NCBI RefSeq assembly: GCF_000485595.1
Contig: NW_014577157.1
Span: 264,950 to 313,503, forward strand
Direction: 5' to 3'
DNA length: 48,554 nucleotides
Source of the DNA: Priapulus caudatus
Taxonomy: Eukaryota; Priapulida; Priapulimorpha; Priapulimorphida; Priapulidae
Positions 13,558 through 22,300 of the stretch are shown in pieces. Position 1 is the first letter of the stretch, and each line of letters starts with the position of its first letter. The notes beneath the pieces are model-generated. The model had not been told where the DNA came from and did no database searches. It was given only the letters and a program-made list of their open reading frames with translations. A program made the position numbers and the translations under genes.

Positions 13558-16500
13558 TGTGTGCTACCCATATGCTGTCTGCGCAACCGTGCATAGAATT
13601 ATGAGGCTGGTGAATAAACCCCGCAGAGGAGGAGATGCTAATCTTTCTTGTTGTCGGTGTAATCTGGACCCGTGCCATACTTACAAAAGCACGTAGTGCT
13701 AAAATGGATAGACAGGGAGGAAGGTGAAGCAAAGATGCAAAAGAACACTGATGGGCTAAAAATAGGAAGATGAAAGGGTATTATTTAACGAGAGGCGAAG
13801 GACACCGAGAGATAGATAGCGAGAAAGAGCGAGCGCAAGAGAGAAAGAACGAGAGAGAGGAGAGATAGTGGGAAGGCAGACGAAAAAAAGTAGGGATGAA
13901 GGCGGAGTGGGGACTATAGGAAATCGAGGAAGAGTGGAGATGGACAGAGCAAGGGGAAGGTAGAGGTGAAGACGAAGTGTGTACTGAGATTGAAGGAGAT
14001 AGATAGAAAGGCATAAGTGGAGATATTAAAGAAAAGACGGCAGAGGAGAAGGTGGACAGGAGTGATGATTGGTAATAATGAGAAAGAGGTGAGAGATGGG
14101 AAGAGGAATAATAGTAAGCAAGTGAGTAGGGATAATAGTAAGAGGTGGGTAGGGAGATATTGGAAAGTAGGAGAAAATGAGGTATTAGGGTATTATTTTC
14201 CTTCGTTGCCTCCCCCAACTAATTTTGTATTACTCTCACTACATCTGGCTTATCTAGCTCATTTCTGCGATTCAGGACGCGTTTAGGATGACTGGCCATA
14301 TTTGGCAATTTAATAGTAATTATCCTGTTTGTAACTGTAAGTGTAAGTGGTCAGTGAGTCGATTTCTGCTATTCTTCCAGCTGACACGTGCTGAGCTATG
14401 GCATGTAGCTGATATTCCAATATATACAATAATATTTACAATGCGTATGTTTAATACATATTAGCTGAGGCATTATGTGTACCCAAAGACGTTAACGATG
14501 TCCTTATTGTTTTATTACTTTAGGCTTTATATCACATTTATCGAGCAATTGGCAAGAGGTTGCTCCCAATGAAGGGCAACACCATCATCCATCTTGATTC
14601 TCACCCTGACCTAATGATACCAAACGACCTGCCAGCTGATGATGTCTATCATAAGGACAAGGTTTACGAGTAAGAGCACCGATTTAGTTATATATGTCGC
14701 AAACAAAACTAATCGTATGCAAACAAATAGTCAGACCACTCCCGGTCTTACATGTTCATACGTACACCTGCACTGACCGATGGCTAGCTGTACAGCGAAA
14801 AGATTACGATATATCAGTTGTGTCTTTAACACGCCTTGCATTTCAAAGGCACACTGTCTAGATCTGCTCTTCATGCTTTCTCCCTAGATGTCTATGACAT
14901 ATATATATATATATATGTATATCTTATGACATATCTTATTGATTATTTTATGTTTATGTTGTTATAGAGGTCACATTCTCAGTTGTTACTGCAGTTGTTC
15001 GAACTACATGAACTATTTTTGATGTTCTTTTGATGATTGCAGTACTGTAGGTATAGCAGATTGGATAATGCCAGCCGTATATGCTGGTCACATCTCCACA
15101 ATTGTTTGGCTAAAACCACCCTGGGCGACACAGTTCCCAAATGGCACTTCAAAGTTCTACATTGGGAAACACATCACGAACCATTGCATCCGGTAATGCA
15201 TTATTCAACTGCATTTATTCTACTGTTACTAGGTTATTTAATGTCATAGTTGGGTGGGGCTTGTGGAATGTGGTGCTAGCACGTGTCTGGGCTGTCATTC
15301 AATGAGAATAGCAGCAAAGTGTAAAAGGCTTCATCTACGCATCCCATCTATATTTTGGTGCAAACAGCTGAAATATCATCATTCCAAAATTCGAAGGTCG
15401 TGTATAAAAAGCCAGTGTACAAAATTCCAGACATTTTGCCGAAGACAGTCCTGCAAACCCAGTGACGGCACAAATGTTTCAGCACTGCCATACTGCTTTC
15501 TTGACTTTGTTAAATGAAAAATGAAGTTTGCTTTATTCCACTCGTGTTAAGATAGCTGGTCATTGGTCATTTTACCCCTCAGTACTCATCATTAATTCCA
15601 ACGGGGGTGTAAATATCGAAGTGTTATGGGCATAAAATGAAACGTTTTACTATTATGTTAAAAAATGGTCCAACTATCACAACCCAAAACAAACTCACTT
15701 GAACTGCACTTGCATATATATATACCAGGTCTAACATTTCAATGGTAAATTTATGAAGAAATTGTGATTGTATAACTATTGAAAAACGTTTAAACAAGCA
15801 ACAAACGTATTTACGTTCAATTCAGCAAGAGTGAAATGACAAGATCATTTACATATTCTTTGCTTGGATCAATTAAGCATAAAAACATTGAGCTAAGGTC
15901 TACATTTCTGGCAATTGTAGCAATGTTGCATTTTTTGGACATTTGGTCAGTGATTGGTACAAGTCGGTGCTATTATGACCTTATGACGTGTTAATTTGTA
16001 TACATTCAATTTCAGAGTGAGCCATCCAGACATCTACTATATCAGCGATCTGCTCTATGCCCCAGAGCACGAGCTGACCAATAAGAAACTTGTAACATTT
16101 CACGTCATCACGTTGGATCCGTGGATGACTGACACCAGTGTAAATGAACCCGACCTAGTGAAAAAACCTCTCAGTGGGGTTTGTCATATTGAAGCCACAC
16201 CTGCAGACGTTGCAGACACTGACCCAACAGCTGTGTTGGTCTCGCCCATCAGAAATGCCAGCGAAAAGGAACGTATTGCTGTAAAACATGAAGAACCTGC
16301 AAGAAAGCGACCGAGATTTGACACAGTCGGATGTGAAGGACGCCCAGAATGTATTCAGACAGTTTTGCACAAGGGACTCGGCATTGTAGAGACGACAGCA
16401 GTGAGTGAAAACAGCGTGAGTGACGACGGGCAAAACTATCTTGTAACCTCGGACATCATGCCTGCCAGAAGGGAGAGCAATCTGTTTCAGGACACCCGCG

Positions 16501-18697
16501 CGCAAGCGTGCAGTAATACGTCACTGGAGTCCATTTCACAAAGATTACGTGATATTATCAGAGAGTCTGAAGCTGTTATCCTCGACATTGACCTAGACTT
16601 TTTCTCGACGACAAATCCCTTTAAAGACCTGTTTAGTAGTGATCAGTATAGTGCCATCAAAGAACTGTACAGATTTGAGTACAGCTGCAAGTCTGAAAAG
16701 GCAAGTAAACAATTGGATGATATGAATAACACTCTGCACACAGAGAGTCTTTTGGCATTTTGCTTTGCTTTATGATTCATATATCGTCTATGGTTTATTA
16801 TTGCTTTATAGTTAATTATGGTTTGATATATGGGATTGATGGTACAAAGTCGCGATAGAAATCTACCGATATCATGATCATAACTATTTATATGCATATG
16901 TTACACGCATGCATGCACACACGCCCGCACATATGCACGTGCACATGCACAAATACATATAAATACCCGAATGTTCCACCACAGGCCATACAGTGTCACC
17001 GCATTGTTCAATTTATATGCAGTGTTGTAATATATTATGTTAAATGAATGAGTGTTATATTCATTTTATTGTTTAAAGTGATGCCTTGTTTGTTTTAGGC
17101 AATAAGTGCCTGCATGCAGTACCGCAAAGAGCAACTACTCACACTGAAGACAGCATTAAATTCAGCAGTGCAGGGAAAGCCGGTACTACCCAATGTTCTG
17201 TAAGCATACCCTGATGAATAATTGAGTTTGAAGCTGATTCACATCCTAAATATTGTTCTTTGTTAAAACCGCTGTTGGATGTTTTTGGATGAATGTATTA
17301 ATATTAATGCACGGCGCATCAGGGTTCAAACTCCACGAGAGATGGCACTCTCGCTCTGGCTCTATTTACCCCTGCCACAAGCAGATTTCCATAAGAATTT
17401 CTTATGCTTTTTTACTATAAGTTTTACAATGGCCCCGGTACTCCTATCCTATGTAATACGGGTTGTACTTATAAAAGTTGCAAAGATACTAAATGTCGGA
17501 CATTATTTCATGAAGTTTGATAAAATAGTGATACGAAATAGTGCACGGATTGTGTGCCCATTTACTACTTTCAAATCATACGCGGCCATTGGATTGCCAT
17601 TTGCTGGATTTCCCCGGAGCTCCGCCCACTTTAAAAATAGTACCAGCTTTGTGGCAGTTGTATCCTGATTGTACGAACGGGGCGCTGCATGCAGTTTGAT
17701 CAGGGTTGGCAGCTAAAGGAACAAGGTATGACTAATGTTATTTCCAGCAGCCAGAAGATGGCAGCACTAGTTAACAGCGTGAAGCAGACATGCAAAGATG
17801 ACCTTTCTACAGACTTTGATTTTGACCTGATCCACGAGGCAGGCTTGACCTGCGATGATACAGACGACCTCCCCCACCACGTGAGCACACAAGATGAGGT
17901 GACAGATCTAATGAAAGATGTCCGTATTCTTCTTGAGGACCTTCCCAGGCCATCTATAATTACCATTGCCAGGTAAATCATGAGATCATGCACTTCCATG
18001 ACTACACGTGGCTTATGCAGTGCCTTATAACTACCGGAACTGTTGTGCCGTACTGGATGCCAGATAACTTTGATGCCTATTCATTAAAGTCTATCATGAA
18101 CAGCAAATGTCAGAATTACTGTAAAACTTCAGTTACTACATGTCATCATCAGAAATCTACTAATAGCAATAGCAGTGCCAGTGGCCGAGGTCCAGGGGCT
18201 AAAGGTTCTAAAGTTTCTAGGTTCTAATGACTTTGTTTCATTTGGGTTGGTTTTAGCTTGTGGTCTAGTGGTACTATAGAATATTAGACAAAAGGTCTAA
18301 CAGCACATTCTCAGTGTGTAGTTCGAGATGTCAACCTTACTGATTACTAAGTGGATGTATAAATTGCATGCAAAGAAATATACAAATCCATTCTAATCTT
18401 TTCTTCTGTATAATTTGGTGAGTAAATTGGAGCGTAGCTTGAAAGAAGGCAAATGTAGTGAGTAATAATTCAACCAGTTATTTTTCGTACTTTTTCCAGT
18501 TGTTTAATTTGTCATTGCCGTTTGTCAAACTTACACTATCATGTTTGCTGTTTAGGTCTAGCTGGGATGATTACTGCCCCAAGGTGCAGGTTGAACCTAT
18601 ACAGGAAAGTGTTCTCAGACTACTCGCAACATTGTATGGAGACACTCTTCGCACGACCATGGATTATGAATCTGAGGTGCCTACTACATTGTCATGA
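900..18697 (+). CDS. C5orf22: UPF0489 family protein, C5orf22 homologue (7 exons, 520 aa)
   Basis: The spliced model joins 900-1013, 14524-14669, 15043-15192, 16016-16700, 17099-17199, 17748-17972 and 18556-18697. All phases agree and one frame runs from ATG to TGA. Family signatures seen: FVVENHNE (31-38), HLDSHPDL (61-68), [10 protein letters not shown] (94-103), [10 protein letters not shown] (about 324-333), GLTCDD..LPHH (about 431-444) and [12 protein letters not shown] (about 470-481). Human C5orf22 has these blocks in the same order and is about 442 aa. The extra length lies mainly in a low-complexity acidic linker (about 170-310) inside exon 4. The HxDSHPD and DxDLDFF blocks resemble the metal-ligand motifs of arginase/deacetylase-fold enzymes; a catalytic role is my inference, and the family is uncharacterised as far as I know. 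The start was chosen as the first ATG after an in-frame stop at 873. Intron 4 begins GC rather than GT. Intron 1 is 13.5 kb and holds a nested ORF and many repeats. Confidence 0.93.
1246..1473. mobile_element. Telomere-repeat MITE, family A, copy 1
   Basis: A 228-bp element with terminal inverted repeats of about 37 bp, starting GGGCCCAAGGATAGAGAAC and ending CTATCCTTGAACC. It is flanked by a perfect 8-bp duplication, AAGAGTTT (1238-1245 and 1474-1481). The core is a (CCCTAA)n array with CTAATT variants, then AT-rich DNA. It has no coding capacity. A second copy lies at 28363-28571. The 8-bp target duplication would suit a hAT or P-like parent, but the termini do not decide it. It lies in intron 1 of the C5orf22 homologue. 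Confidence 0.88.
1482..3967. other. Intron 1 sequence without recognised genes
   Basis: Contains a (GAT)n microsatellite at about 1858-1926 and a short (AT)n run near 3155. A CpG-rich patch at 2050-2130 carries GCGCGATCGCGC-like palindromes. No open frame here shows protein-like composition or recognisable similarity. Confidence 0.6.
1858..1926. repeat. (GAT)n microsatellite
   Basis: About 23 near-perfect GAT triplets with a few GAC variants. The reverse-strand frame through it reads as poly-isoleucine and is not a gene. Confidence 0.95.
4304..5268. mobile_element. Nested TIR element with CAGTGGC ends
   Basis: Starts CAGTGGCAGATCTAG and ends in the inverse of CAGTGGCGGATCCAG, with G-runs just inside both ends. 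ACAAC adjoins both termini and may be the target duplication. This terminal sequence type is common in hAT-like non-autonomous elements of animals. It has no coding capacity. Confidence 0.6.
5455..6304. repeat. 424-bp direct tandem duplication
   Basis: Two units, about 5455-5880 and 5881-6304, both run from GATGAATTAAAAA through TTCAATATCCCAACTCTCAA to CCACCTCAATAAGTGGGGG. They differ by substitutions and small indels. Each unit ends with a C-run and G-run bracketing a short stem-loop. Confidence 0.88.
6378..6410. repeat. (AT)n microsatellite
   Basis: An uninterrupted AT dinucleotide run just outside the composite element. Confidence 0.9.
6780..7262 (+). other. GC-richer block with open frame; possible 5' exon of nested gene
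   Basis: A 114-codon frame at 6884-7228 is rich in Arg and Ser and resembles no family I recognise. A possible splice donor, CTG|GTATGC, occurs at 7259-7262. It could be an untranslated first exon for the gene starting at 7951, whose ATG lies 9 bp after an acceptor-like TTCATTTCTAG. It could equally be chance. No transcript evidence is available. Confidence 0.2.
7690..7770. repeat. (CGTG)n tetranucleotide repeat
   Basis: A run of GTGC/CGTG units mixed with TG dinucleotides, about 75 bp. Confidence 0.9.
7951..8610 (+). CDS. Putative secreted protein nested in C5orf22 intron 1
   Basis: An intact 219-codon ORF that I do not recognise. The N-terminus looks like a signal peptide: basic MMHKLHK, then a hydrophobic [13 protein letters not shown] core (8-20), then RGQ near the likely cleavage point. 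The mature part is hydrophilic and helix-prone, with only two Cys (136 and 148), which could form one small disulfide loop. SDRAKKD and SDRAKRD are adjacent (86-101), forming a short internal repeat ending in dibasic sites. Further dibasic sites lie at 50-51, 164-165 and 181-182. This is the layout of a secreted prohormone-like precursor, but no known peptide family is evident and no amidation Gly precedes a cleavage site. The ATG follows an acceptor-like pyrimidine tract (TTCATTTCTAG), so a 5' UTR exon upstream is likely. It lies on the same strand as its host gene. Codon use looks ordinary and there is no poly-A tail suggesting a retrocopy. It is a real gene or a well-preserved ORF; its function is unknown. 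Confidence 0.6.
   Translation: MMHKLHKWWLLAAILICVVARGQMFPTSGMEHPTKQQLNDIMASAGSIDRRTQSTLDDKAPMPSSSVNDGSKQQNGDVERVLAILSDRAKKDVISDRAKRDMLWNYVDLLLRAYQLEKTRARTDQSSKIVHLRNKCETVLTKQQKIDCIRGILVADVLQNNSAKRVSQAVRDPNRPIPKQRRQVTSHELERQLFQQRQKADLLHRETLLFLEFLNFSPV
8611..9414. other. Intron 1 sequence, AT-rich, no gene seen
   Basis: Probable 3' flank of the nested ORF. An AATAAA-type signal occurs at about 8796-8801 (TTAAAATAAATG), roughly 190 bp after the stop codon, and may end that transcript. Nothing else is recognisable. Confidence 0.4.
9415..9562. repeat. Left arm of a 150-bp inverted repeat
   Basis: Nearly the exact reverse complement of 10415-10564, with only scattered mismatches. The arms are about 850 bp apart and enclose Helitron copy 1. 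Together they look like a foldback or long-TIR element into whose loop a Helitron later inserted. Confidence 0.9.
9808..9881 (+). tRNA. tRNA-Arg(CCT)-derived segment inside Helitron 1
   Basis: The segment aligns along its whole length with animal tRNA-Arg(CCT): CAGTGGCCTAAT at the A-box/D-arm, a CTCCTA anticodon loop, and an intact B box (GGTTCGAGTCC) followed by CAGCTGGGG. The acceptor pairing and D-loop are imperfect. It is therefore a tRNA-derived SINE-like insert or fossil, not a confident functional tRNA. The same segment sits at the same place in Helitron 2. Confidence 0.7.
10011..10200. repeat. ATGGG/ATGGC pentanucleotide array in Helitron 1
   Basis: About 35 units of ATGGG with ATGGC and ATGCGG variants, ending in GATGGATGCATGGATAGATAG. 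It occupies the same position in Helitron 2. Long frames on both strands here are repeat artefacts. Confidence 0.95.
10325..10360. repeat. 13-bp hairpin next to Helitron 1
   Basis: TATCAGGAGCGTA and its exact inverse TACGCTCCTGATA, separated by 10 bp. It lies between the Helitron's (AT)n flank and the right arm of the long inverted repeat, and may be the centre of the older foldback element. Confidence 0.85.
10415..10564. repeat. Right arm of the 150-bp inverted repeat
   Basis: Inverse partner of 9415-9562. Both arms share TTTTTACTNACTGTC-type sequence near the outer ends and GCGGTCGGCGTT-type sequence near the inner ends. Confidence 0.9.
10618..10700. repeat. (ACGC)n tetranucleotide repeat
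   Basis: Runs of CACG/GCAC interrupted by ATGC units. It is the purine/pyrimidine-alternating counterpart of the CGTG repeat at 7690. Confidence 0.93.
10701..11559. other. Intron 1 sequence, no gene confidently seen
   Basis: AT-rich up to 11000. A reverse-strand frame of 109 codons at 11102-11431 contains CxxC-like pairs but matches no family I know and is not flanked by clear splice sites. I treat it as a decayed fragment or chance. Confidence 0.4.
11560..12062. mobile_element. MITE with 55-bp terminal inverted repeats
   Basis: The arms 11560-11614 and 12008-12062 are inverse copies with a single clear mismatch. Ends read CAAATAGTTT and AAACTATTTG; the body of the arm contains GTTAGAGAGAAACCGGCTC. 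The interior (about 390 bp) shows no transposase. I could not find a target duplication. It lies in intron 1 of the C5orf22 homologue. Confidence 0.8.
12063..12837. other. Intron 1 sequence without features
   Basis: No repeat structure or coding signal was noticed in this stretch. Confidence 0.4.
12838..12905. repeat. (AT)n-rich low-complexity DNA
   Basis: TATATA runs broken by AGGCCTATA. Confidence 0.9.
13354..13564. repeat. (GT)n / (TGCG)n compound microsatellite
   Basis: About 210 bp of GT dinucleotides with two GTGC blocks. All long frames through it are Cys/Val or His/Thr repeats and are artefacts. Confidence 0.96.
13740..14170. repeat. Purine-rich (GA) tract
   Basis: The + strand is strongly A+G-biased over roughly 400 bp without a strict period. 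The Ser/Leu-rich reverse frame is a composition effect. Confidence 0.75.
16701..17098 (+). other. GC-AG intron 4 of the C5orf22 homologue
   Basis: Exon 4 ends GAAAAG and the intron begins GCAAGT, the standard context for a GC donor. It ends TGTTTTAG. Joining AAG to GCA keeps phase 0 and continues a plausible protein ([14 protein letters not shown]). Using the nearby GTAAAC instead shifts the frame. Confidence 0.75.
17200..17747 (+). other. Intron 5 of the C5orf22 homologue
   Basis: Starts GTAAGC after exon 5 and ends TTATTTCCAG before exon 6. A 129-codon open frame inside (17279-17668) has no recognisable motif and conflicts with the splice phase. It is probably an old repeat. Confidence 0.7.
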
Positions 18698-19365
18698 TGG
18701 TGGTGGTTCTTAAGGTTCTACTGATTCGAGTAGTTTTTATTAGTGGTGCTTGCTATTTGTAAATGAATATATAAGATGAAAAGGAAGAAATATTATTAAT
18801 TCACTAGTACATAATGCCACAACATTCATAAAACAGTTACTATTAGCATAATATTTATTTATTATATTGTAACTACTTTCCATAATGAATTTTTGTAATC
18901 AAAGCTGTAATATAGTAACTAAACACCATCAAATATTTGCACAATTTGCCTCAAATAAAAAACTATTTGTTAAGCTATATACATGCAATTATCTATTTTG
19001 GTGTACATTTGTTGCTAGCTGTTTGACAGTTATACCAAAATAGTTCAAAACCTTAGTGAAATTTTGTCTGGAACAAAGGATTTGTCTCTGTCGATCAGCT
19101 ATCCTCGTTCTAGTTGTCCTATGAATAGTGTATTTTTTCAGGAATCTGCATTATTTTGACTTCTTTGCATTTAGTTTACCTGTAGATAAAATAAACAGGA
19201 TAATTAAATATCCTGAAAATGTGTTTTACTCAAACTCATGTGTAAATTATTACTGTAAAATCATTACTATAACCTGCCATGAAAAACTTCTGCTAATAAT
19301 TTTCAACATCAGACTTGTTACGTAACTGTGGCGCCACCTAACATACCATGGTCACATAAGCTACC
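18698..19365. other. Convergent 3' region of C5orf22 and NOP9
   Basis: The two stop codons are 668 bp apart, tail to tail. The + strand has AATAAA at 18954-18959. The first canonical signal on the - strand is the inverse of TTTATT at 18854-18859. If both are used, the two 3' UTRs overlap by about 100 bp and form a natural sense-antisense pair. This is inferred from signals only. Confidence 0.45.
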
Positions 19366-22300
19366 TCACCTACCATGTCCAGTGACACCAATGATATCGT
19401 TGAACATTTTTCTTTTCTTGCTGGTTCTTGTCTGCACCTCATCCCAGTCTTTCCGTCGCTGTTTGAAGTGCTGCAGTGCACAGTTCCTGACAGCATAACG
19501 CCCAAACCTAGAGCAGGGGACTCGAGTTAAAATGCAACTAAATAATGTTTATCAATGTTGCCTTGAACCTGACAGCCCCCATCGAATTTGCGTGCATTTA
19601 GTATAAAATCTCTGATTATACAACTCAAGCGCAATAAAATGAAGCAGCAGGCCTGACTTGCCTGTGGACCGTGTCCGTGTCATTCACCCGCACTGCACAC
19701 CATTGTATAATGCCAAACTGCCACCACCATAGCAAACTACACAAGGGAAGGAACTGTTATGAGAAGTGGTGCTGCATGTCGTAGTTGCCAGGTATAGCTG
19801 CAGTAATCAAACACTGTCTACAATTCTGATACCTGTCACTGCTAAGCTGATCGACGCGGGCAGACAACTCCGCTGCTATGCTGGTCTTCTGCTTCAGAGT
19901 GGCAGTGCTCCATATCGACTCCAGCGTCCTGCTGCCGTACTTATCCATCGTCACGTGCACAAACTGCCCCTTAAAGTAAAATATGCCAAATGCTTAACAA
20001 TACTGGGCTTGAAATCATGAATTAAGCCAACCTCGCTATGTACCGCATTGTTTGACAGTGTCTGACATGTCGGAGTGAGATGTAGTCATGCTCGCTCACT
20101 TCGTTAACGCAGATTGACAGCTGTACATGTTTCTGTAATGCACTTTTGTCACGTTCTGATACCTTGAATGTGGTTTTTCTTTTACGCGAAAACATCTATG
20201 GCCAGGCCACAATTAAAAAAATCTATTTTTGCCCTCACCCGACCCAGGCTGAAAAGTTTGGTAGGTAGGTAGGCTTTTTTTTTAATTCAGCATGGTGTCT
20301 ACATGCTCGGGTGTGCTTGTGTGGAGATACCTTTTATGTTGAATGTTTGTTTTGCTTGGTACATATAATGTATTGCCTACAGATTTATATAATTTACAGT
20401 GATACAATTTGTAAAAAAAAAAGAATGGGAAAGATCAATCAAATCTTTTGAGTCGGCCCCTTTCGGCGGGTCGGTCGGGTGAGGGCAAACAAACAATATT
20501 TTTATTATGGCCCCTGCTGACTCTAGCGGCGACACTTCCTATACCTTCATCTGCGTGATCAGACCGTCTCTGCTCTTCTCCCCGACGGCCGCGCTTCTCG
20601 CGAGAGCGTCGATCACGTGACTGCCGGACTGGTCGCAGGCCATCGCTGCGAGATCTCGCGGCTTGAGGTTCAGGAGACTGGCGACGATGCTCGCCGTGTT
20701 CTCGAAGGACAGTAGGTGCTGCAGCAGCACACTGCCGTGCAACGTCTGCCGCTCCAGTGCCACATCCTGTCGGGGGATAAGAGTGCACTGATGAATGCAA
20801 ATAGCAAACAGTTGCAAATATGGTTCGTACGATAACGTACTCGTATTACATACATGCATTCTAATATCTGCTTTCCATAACAGCAGTCAATAATTAATGT
20901 ACTTAATGTATCAGAGGCCTGCTGCTATTTTTTTAGTCTACAAGATTCATTTTGCACCAATAAATTAGACAATACAGGTATAAACGTTTCTCACAAAAGA
21001 TTATGGAAACAATGTCTAGTACCATGCCAGGAAATTACTGGACCAAATTTTTTTATATATTATCAAGAGTACATTTGAAGAAATTTCATTCATTACCACA
21101 CATGATAACATCAGCCTTTAACATGAGTAACTATGTGTAGTTAGTTTATCTGTAGATAATGCATTACCGCATTATCAGACTATCGAGCAATAAATATACA
21201 CCGGTCCCCTATGTACCATCTTCTAAGCAGCAGGCAATGATTAAATATGACCGGTTTTTCATGTAATTTATATTACATAAACTATAAATGAAATAAGCAC
21301 AACTCTTTCTTACAGTTGACTCGTCCACTTTCTTGTTTTCAGTCGTATTATTTTCTCCACCCTCTTCCAGTTTGAAGTAAGTCTCATAGGTAGACATTGT
21401 CAGAATTAGTGGTGCTACATGAACTCTTCGTTCTGGCTCATAACAGTGAAATGCTTTCATCACAGCCTGTAAAAGGTTGGAAATTTAAAGATGCCTTCCC
21501 ACAAAATTTCAAGCGGAAAACATAAAATCAGGGAAAAATGAATTATTTTAACATTGCACGTTTGTACTTGCCTATATATGTATGATAAGTAAAAAAGATT
21601 GCTCGCGAATATGTTCATTCTAAGCTTTTAGACTACAAAGTGAAAGTGTCCGGCCAAATAATTAAAAAAGCGTTTACTTTTGCCGCTCTGCGGCGATATT
21701 GTGACGTATTACGCCATCATCAATGAATGAGCCTATACAGAGAACCGCCATTATACAGAACCGCGGCGAAAATCGTTTTTCAAGTTATGTTTCCGTTGAG
21801 CAAATATAGGCTTGATACATATTTTTACAATTGTTTTTTCACAGCTAACGTTCAGTTAAAGTGTACTGAGTTATTTACTTACGTTTTACACTGGTTTGTT
21901 ACAAAAATGTGCGTGGGAAGGCATCTTTAAGTGAATGAATTTTTTAACACGTATTTGATAAAATATACATGAATGACATAAATACGCGTGGTTTACAAAA
22001 ATCTTTAATTGGTGGGAAAATTTGGTACTATAGAGACAGGCAACCTAGGCCAGGGATAGACCAACTACCTCTATGTATTTCTTCTGCTTGGTCTTTAGTC
22101 GGATGCATGCAGTAGCTAGACTGGTGACAATGCCGACATGGTTTGCTGCAAATATATCTTCCAGTCGTTCTGCCAGCACTTCAAATATGGACTTGAACTA
22201 TTAAATGAGATATCCGGAACGTCTCAATAAAAAAAATCTTTACACAATTTTTCACAATGATCGACCGCCTGTGTGCAAAATAGGTGAACGTATGTGAAAC

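Noticed and set aside
13137-13732. Long His/Thr- and Cys/Val-rich frames on both strands
   Set aside because: They are translations of the GT/TGCG microsatellite.
17279-17668. 129-codon frame between C5orf22 exons 5 and 6
   Set aside because: It lies in an intron with consistent phases on both sides and shows no family motif.
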